Below the pieces are notes generated by a model. The model ran no database searches, was not told the DNA's origin, and was given only the letters and a program-made list of their open reading frames with translations. A stretch of 64,000 nucleotides of DNA, from the NCBI GenBank assembly GCA_025210345.1, contig JAOARX010000025.1:62001-126000 (forward strand), written 5' to 3'. Below are positions 61,227 to 64,000 of the stretch, piece after piece. The position numbers and the translations under genes are program-made. How positions within the stretch are numbered: position 1 is the stretch's first letter; each line of letters opens with the position of its first letter. This stretch comes from Pelagimonas sp. GTDB lineage: Bacteria; Pseudomonadota; Alphaproteobacteria; Rhodobacterales; Rhodobacteraceae.

Positions 61227-62192
61227 TTATTCAGTCGGATTGCGATAGACCATGCGGCGCACAGACCCGGTTTTCGAGCGCATCAACAGTGTCTCAGTGG
61301 TGGTCCAGCCCACTTCTTTGTTCAGGCGCGGCAAGAGCGACCCACCGGTCACACCGGTCGCGGCAAAGATCACGTCGGCGGTCACCATTTCATCGCGAGC
61401 ATAGACACGGTCAAAGTCGGTAATCCCGGCCTTGGAGGCGCGCGCTTTTTCATCCTCGTTACGGAAGACAAGGCGTCCGTAGATCTGGCCACCCATGCAT
61501 TTCAGCGCAGCCGCTGCCAGAACGCCCTCGGGCGCGCCGCCGGTGCCCATGTACATGTCGATGCCCGTCACCTCGGGTTCGGCGCAGTGCATGACGCCAG
61601 CGACGTCGCCGTCTGTGATCAGACGGATCCCTGCCCCGGTGGCGCGAACCTCGGCAATCATCGCTTCGTGGCGCGGACGTTCCAGAATGCAAACGGTGAT
61701 GTCCGTCGCATCACAGCCCTTTGCGGCCGCCAAGGCGGTAACGCGTTCGGCCGGGCTCATGTCTAGGGTGACGACCCCGTCCTCATAGCCCGGACCAATC
61801 GCCAGCTTTTCCATGTAGGTATCCGGTGCGTGCAGCATGCTGCCGCGCGGCCCCATGGCGATCACGGTCAACGCGTTGGGCATGTCTTTCGCGGTCAGGG
61901 TTGTGCCTTCCAGCGGGTCCAGCGCGATGTCCACACCGGGGCCGTCGCCTGTGCCCACTTCTTCACCGATGTACAGCATCGGGGCTTCGTCGCGTTCGCC
62001 TTCGCCGATGACCACGACACCCTTGATGTCCAGCTGGTTGAGCTGTTCACGCATAGCGTTGACCGCAGCCTGATCGGCGGCCTTTTCGTCACCGCGCCCA
62101 ATCCAGTCGGCGCTGGCAATAGCGGCTTGTTCGGCAACGCGGGCAAGCCCGAGCGACAGCATACGGTCGTTGAAATCAATCGGAGTGGACAT
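61227..62192 (-). CDS. glpX: Fructose-1,6-bisphosphatase class II
   Basis: 321 aa. Metal/phosphate motif IALDPLEGTTL, ADWIGRGDEKAAD, YMGTGGAPEGVLAAAALKCM. Gluconeogenic dephosphorylation of fructose 1,6-bisphosphate. Same direction as hom, 134 bp upstream. Confidence 0.95.
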   Translation of the reverse strand: MSTPIDFNDRMLSLGLARVAEQAAIASADWIGRGDEKAADQAAVNAMREQLNQLDIKGVVVIGEGERDEAPMLYIGEEVGTGDGPGVDIALDPLEGTTLTAKDMPNALTVIAMGPRGSMLHAPDTYMEKLAIGPGYEDGVVTLDMSPAERVTALAAAKGCDATDITVCILERPRHEAMIAEVRATGAGIRLITDGDVAGVMHCAEPEVTGIDMYMGTGGAPEGVLAAAALKCMGGQIYGRLVFRNEDEKARASKAGITDFDRVYARDEMVTADVIFAATGVTGGSLLPRLNKEVGWTTTETLLMRSKTGSVRRMVYRNPTE

Positions 62193-62326
62193 GGCAGATG
62201 CCTTCTTTGAAAAGCTAAGTTATGCGCGGTTTAGCGCGTCACGCCCCCGCACGGCAAGGGCTGGCTGCGCTAACAGCCGGGACAGAGGATGAGAACCACC
62301 CCACTGTCGTGTCTGGGACACCCTTC

Positions 62327-63625
62327 TCAGAGTTCCTCGATCCGCAATGCAACCGGGGTTCCGCTGACAACACCGGTTTGATCCATGCCGGACAGGGCAT
62401 CGCTCAGGGCGGCGCGGGTGGTCTTGTGTGTCACGATCAGAACCGGAGCCATGTCATTCTCATGATCATATTGGCGCATGCGGTGGATCGAGACCCCGGC
62501 TTCGCCCAGCACAGCCGCAACCTTGGCCAGCGCGCCGGGTTTGTCGCTTAGCGACAGGCGCAGGTAATAGGGGGCGGGCGGATTGGTGTTCGCCGGTTGT
62601 GCGGGCACCAGTTTCGAGGCGGGTTTGCCAAAGGTGGTCACGCGCAGCCCCCGCGCGATGTCCATCACGTCGCCCATGACAGCACTGGCGGTTGGGCCTT
62701 CGCCCGCACCGGCACCACGCAGGACAACCTGCCCCACCTGGTCGCCTTCGACCACGACCATATTTGTGCCGCCAACCAACTGCCCAAGCGGCGAGGTGGC
62801 CGGCACCAAACAGGGTGTCATGCTTTGTTCAAGCCCCCGGCCCGTCATCCGCGACACGCCCAGCAGCTTGATCCGATACCCCATATCCGCCGCCTGGCGA
62901 ATATCTTCGATGGTGACACAGCCGATCCCCTCAAGTTCAACCGCGTCAAAGTTCACCTGCGTGCCATAGGCGATGGCCGACAACAGCGACAGCTTGTGGC
63001 CCGCATCGATACCGCCCACATCAAGGTTTGGATCCGCCTCAAGATAGCCAAGCCCATCTGCCTCGGCAAAGGCTTCGTCATAGGTCAGGCCCGCGTCTTC
63101 CATCCGGGTCAGGATATAGTTGCAGGTGCCGTTCATGACCCCCATGACCCGTTCGATATCATTGCCCGCCAGACCTTCGGTCAGGCTTTTGATGATCGGG
63201 ATTCCCCCGGCGACGGCGGCTTCGAACCGCAGCACCGCATCGTTTGCCTCGGCCAGTTCGGCCAGTTCCTGCCCGTGATGTGCCAGCAAAGCCTTGTTCG
63301 CGGTCACAACATCCTTGCCCGCCTTAAGCGCCGCTTCGGTCGCGGCCTTGGCCGGGCCGTCGCTGCCGCCCATAAGCTCGACGAACACGTCGACGTCATT
63401 GCGTGTGGCCAGCTTCACCGGATCATCTTCCCAGGCGTAGTCTTTCAACGAAACGCCGCGATCCGTGTCACGGTTGCGTGCGCAAACTGCGCTGATGGCG
63501 ATCGCCGACCCGCTGCGTTCTTCCAACAACGCGGCCTTTTGGCGTACGATTTTCACCACCCCGGCGCCCACGGTTCCCAGACCGGCAATACCAAGGCGCA
63601 AGGGTTTGGATGTCTTGTCGGACAT
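62327..63625 (-). CDS. hom: Homoserine dehydrogenase
   Basis: 432 aa. Rossmann GIAGLGTVGAGVVKI, KDVVTANKALLAHHG, GVMNGTCNYILTRM, DVGGIDAGHKLSLL and a C-terminal ACT domain (about 350-430, PYYLRLSLSDKPGALAKVAA) that mediates threonine feedback. NAD(P)H reduction of aspartate semialdehyde. Confidence 0.96.
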   Translation of the reverse strand: MSDKTSKPLRLGIAGLGTVGAGVVKIVRQKAALLEERSGSAIAISAVCARNRDTDRGVSLKDYAWEDDPVKLATRNDVDVFVELMGGSDGPAKAATEAALKAGKDVVTANKALLAHHGQELAELAEANDAVLRFEAAVAGGIPIIKSLTEGLAGNDIERVMGVMNGTCNYILTRMEDAGLTYDEAFAEADGLGYLEADPNLDVGGIDAGHKLSLLSAIAYGTQVNFDAVELEGIGCVTIEDIRQAADMGYRIKLLGVSRMTGRGLEQSMTPCLVPATSPLGQLVGGTNMVVVEGDQVGQVVLRGAGAGEGPTASAVMGDVMDIARGLRVTTFGKPASKLVPAQPANTNPPAPYYLRLSLSDKPGALAKVAAVLGEAGVSIHRMRQYDHENDMAPVLIVTHKTTRAALSDALSGMDQTGVVSGTPVALRIEEL

Positions 63626-63729
63626 GGGGGGCTCCTATTGGAAAACTGCTTTCCCGCCCGACCTATCCCGTCCCGCCGTCTGACGCAACGGCGGTTTCCT
63701 CCATGGCCTCGAAAACCAAGTTAACCGGG

Positions 63730-64000
63730 TTACATGTCCTGCAAGGCAGCTGCTTTTTGGCGCAAACGTGCGATGCGTTTCTCCAGGGCGCGGTCTGACC
63801 CGACGCGATGCGCCCGCAGCTGATCGGCCCGCGCGTTCAACCCCGCGACACGCCCTTCGACATGCCCCACGGTCGCAACCGAAGCCGTGCGCGGACCATC
63901 CGCCAACAACGGATCAAGCGGCAAAATCCGTGGGAACTCGGCCCCGCCGGGCAGGTCAATACGCCCCTCTTCCAGCTCGGGGAATTGGGTACAGCCCACC
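63730..64000 (-). CDS. Putative lipoprotein, N-terminus cut by window edge
   Basis: The visible part begins at a lipobox-like VGC (VGCTQFPELEEGRIDLPGG), so the signal peptide lies beyond the right edge. The remaining 88 residues end in a coiled-coil-like Arg/Ala/Leu stretch (RALEKRIARLRQKAAALQDM). Family not recognised. Confidence 0.65.
   Translation of the reverse strand, partial: VGCTQFPELEEGRIDLPGGAEFPRILPLDPLLADGPRTASVATVGHVEGRVAGLNARADQLRAHRVGSDRALEKRIARLRQKAAALQDM

Noticed and set aside
62597..63724. 375-codon plus-strand frame opposite hom
   Set aside because: Antisense of homoserine dehydrogenase; no recognisable motifs.
1..64000. CRISPR arrays or rRNA genes
   Set aside because: No regularly spaced repeats and no rRNA sequence were seen.

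Overview
The window looks like a chromosomal piece of a marine Rhodobacteraceae (Roseobacter-group) alphaproteobacterium. Evidence: high GC, tightly overlapping operons, and families typical of that order (DUF1489, DUF3572, an ALDH16-type double aldehyde dehydrogenase, class II ribonucleotide reductase, MttB-like methyltransferase, split H-NOX/GGDEF pair). Genus cannot be fixed from the sequence alone. Both edges cut genes: gltD on the left and a probable lipoprotein on the right.

Left core, 1-10.87 kb: gltD (partial), uppP, rsfS-rlmH, a deoC / small membrane protein / ALDH16 operon, a GT8-like glycosyltransferase, a DUF1489 gene and nrdJ.

Accessory island, about 10.87-29.39 kb, between nrdJ and tRNA-Gln(TTG). 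This is the unusual part. It holds (i) a SIR2-HerA defence pair whose HerA stops after the HAS-barrel; (ii) fused tail to tail to it, an rtcB2-prfH-BCS1-like AAA operon whose AAA gene stops just after Walker B, so one deletion junction near 12762 beheads both systems; (iii) a Ner-like HTH gene and a TnsA-like nuclease ending at a junction with half an MFS transporter gene, divergent from a MocR regulator; (iv) a VanX-like dipeptidase and a DLH-like hydrolase each with one premature in-frame stop, and a TetR gene with a frameshift; (v) an intact ECF41 sigma factor / AhpD-like / membrane protein operon; (vi) an istB scar, a complete BCCT transporter, a truncated dual-HTH DNA methyltransferase, fragments of a large serine recombinase in both orientations, and a small serine recombinase with possible recombination sites. 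It reads as a repeatedly invaded and eroding defence/mobile-element hot spot.

Right core, 29.4-64 kb: an H-NOX protein with an HNOBA-GGDEF diguanylate cyclase (NO to c-di-GMP signalling, built like a split soluble guanylate cyclase); an MttB-like methyltransferase; DUF3572-gph; a PleD-like cyclase with a decayed receiver; a CnrYXH-like sigma / anti-sigma / periplasmic metal sensor operon; an EF-hand protein; DUF983, NUDIX and esterase genes; a LysR regulator; a phosphatase, sirtuin and 2OG oxygenase; a PCu(A)C copper chaperone; rpmB; meaB and hrpB divergent; argD-argF; truA; the ycjX-GNAT-ycjF-oxidoreductase-DUF2269 operon; group III truncated haemoglobin; a crotonase; twin tRNA-Glu genes; recJ, glpX and hom. 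Four copies of a GGATATTT-containing intergenic repeat, two or three of them with a GC-rich hairpin, occur between 46 and 62 kb.
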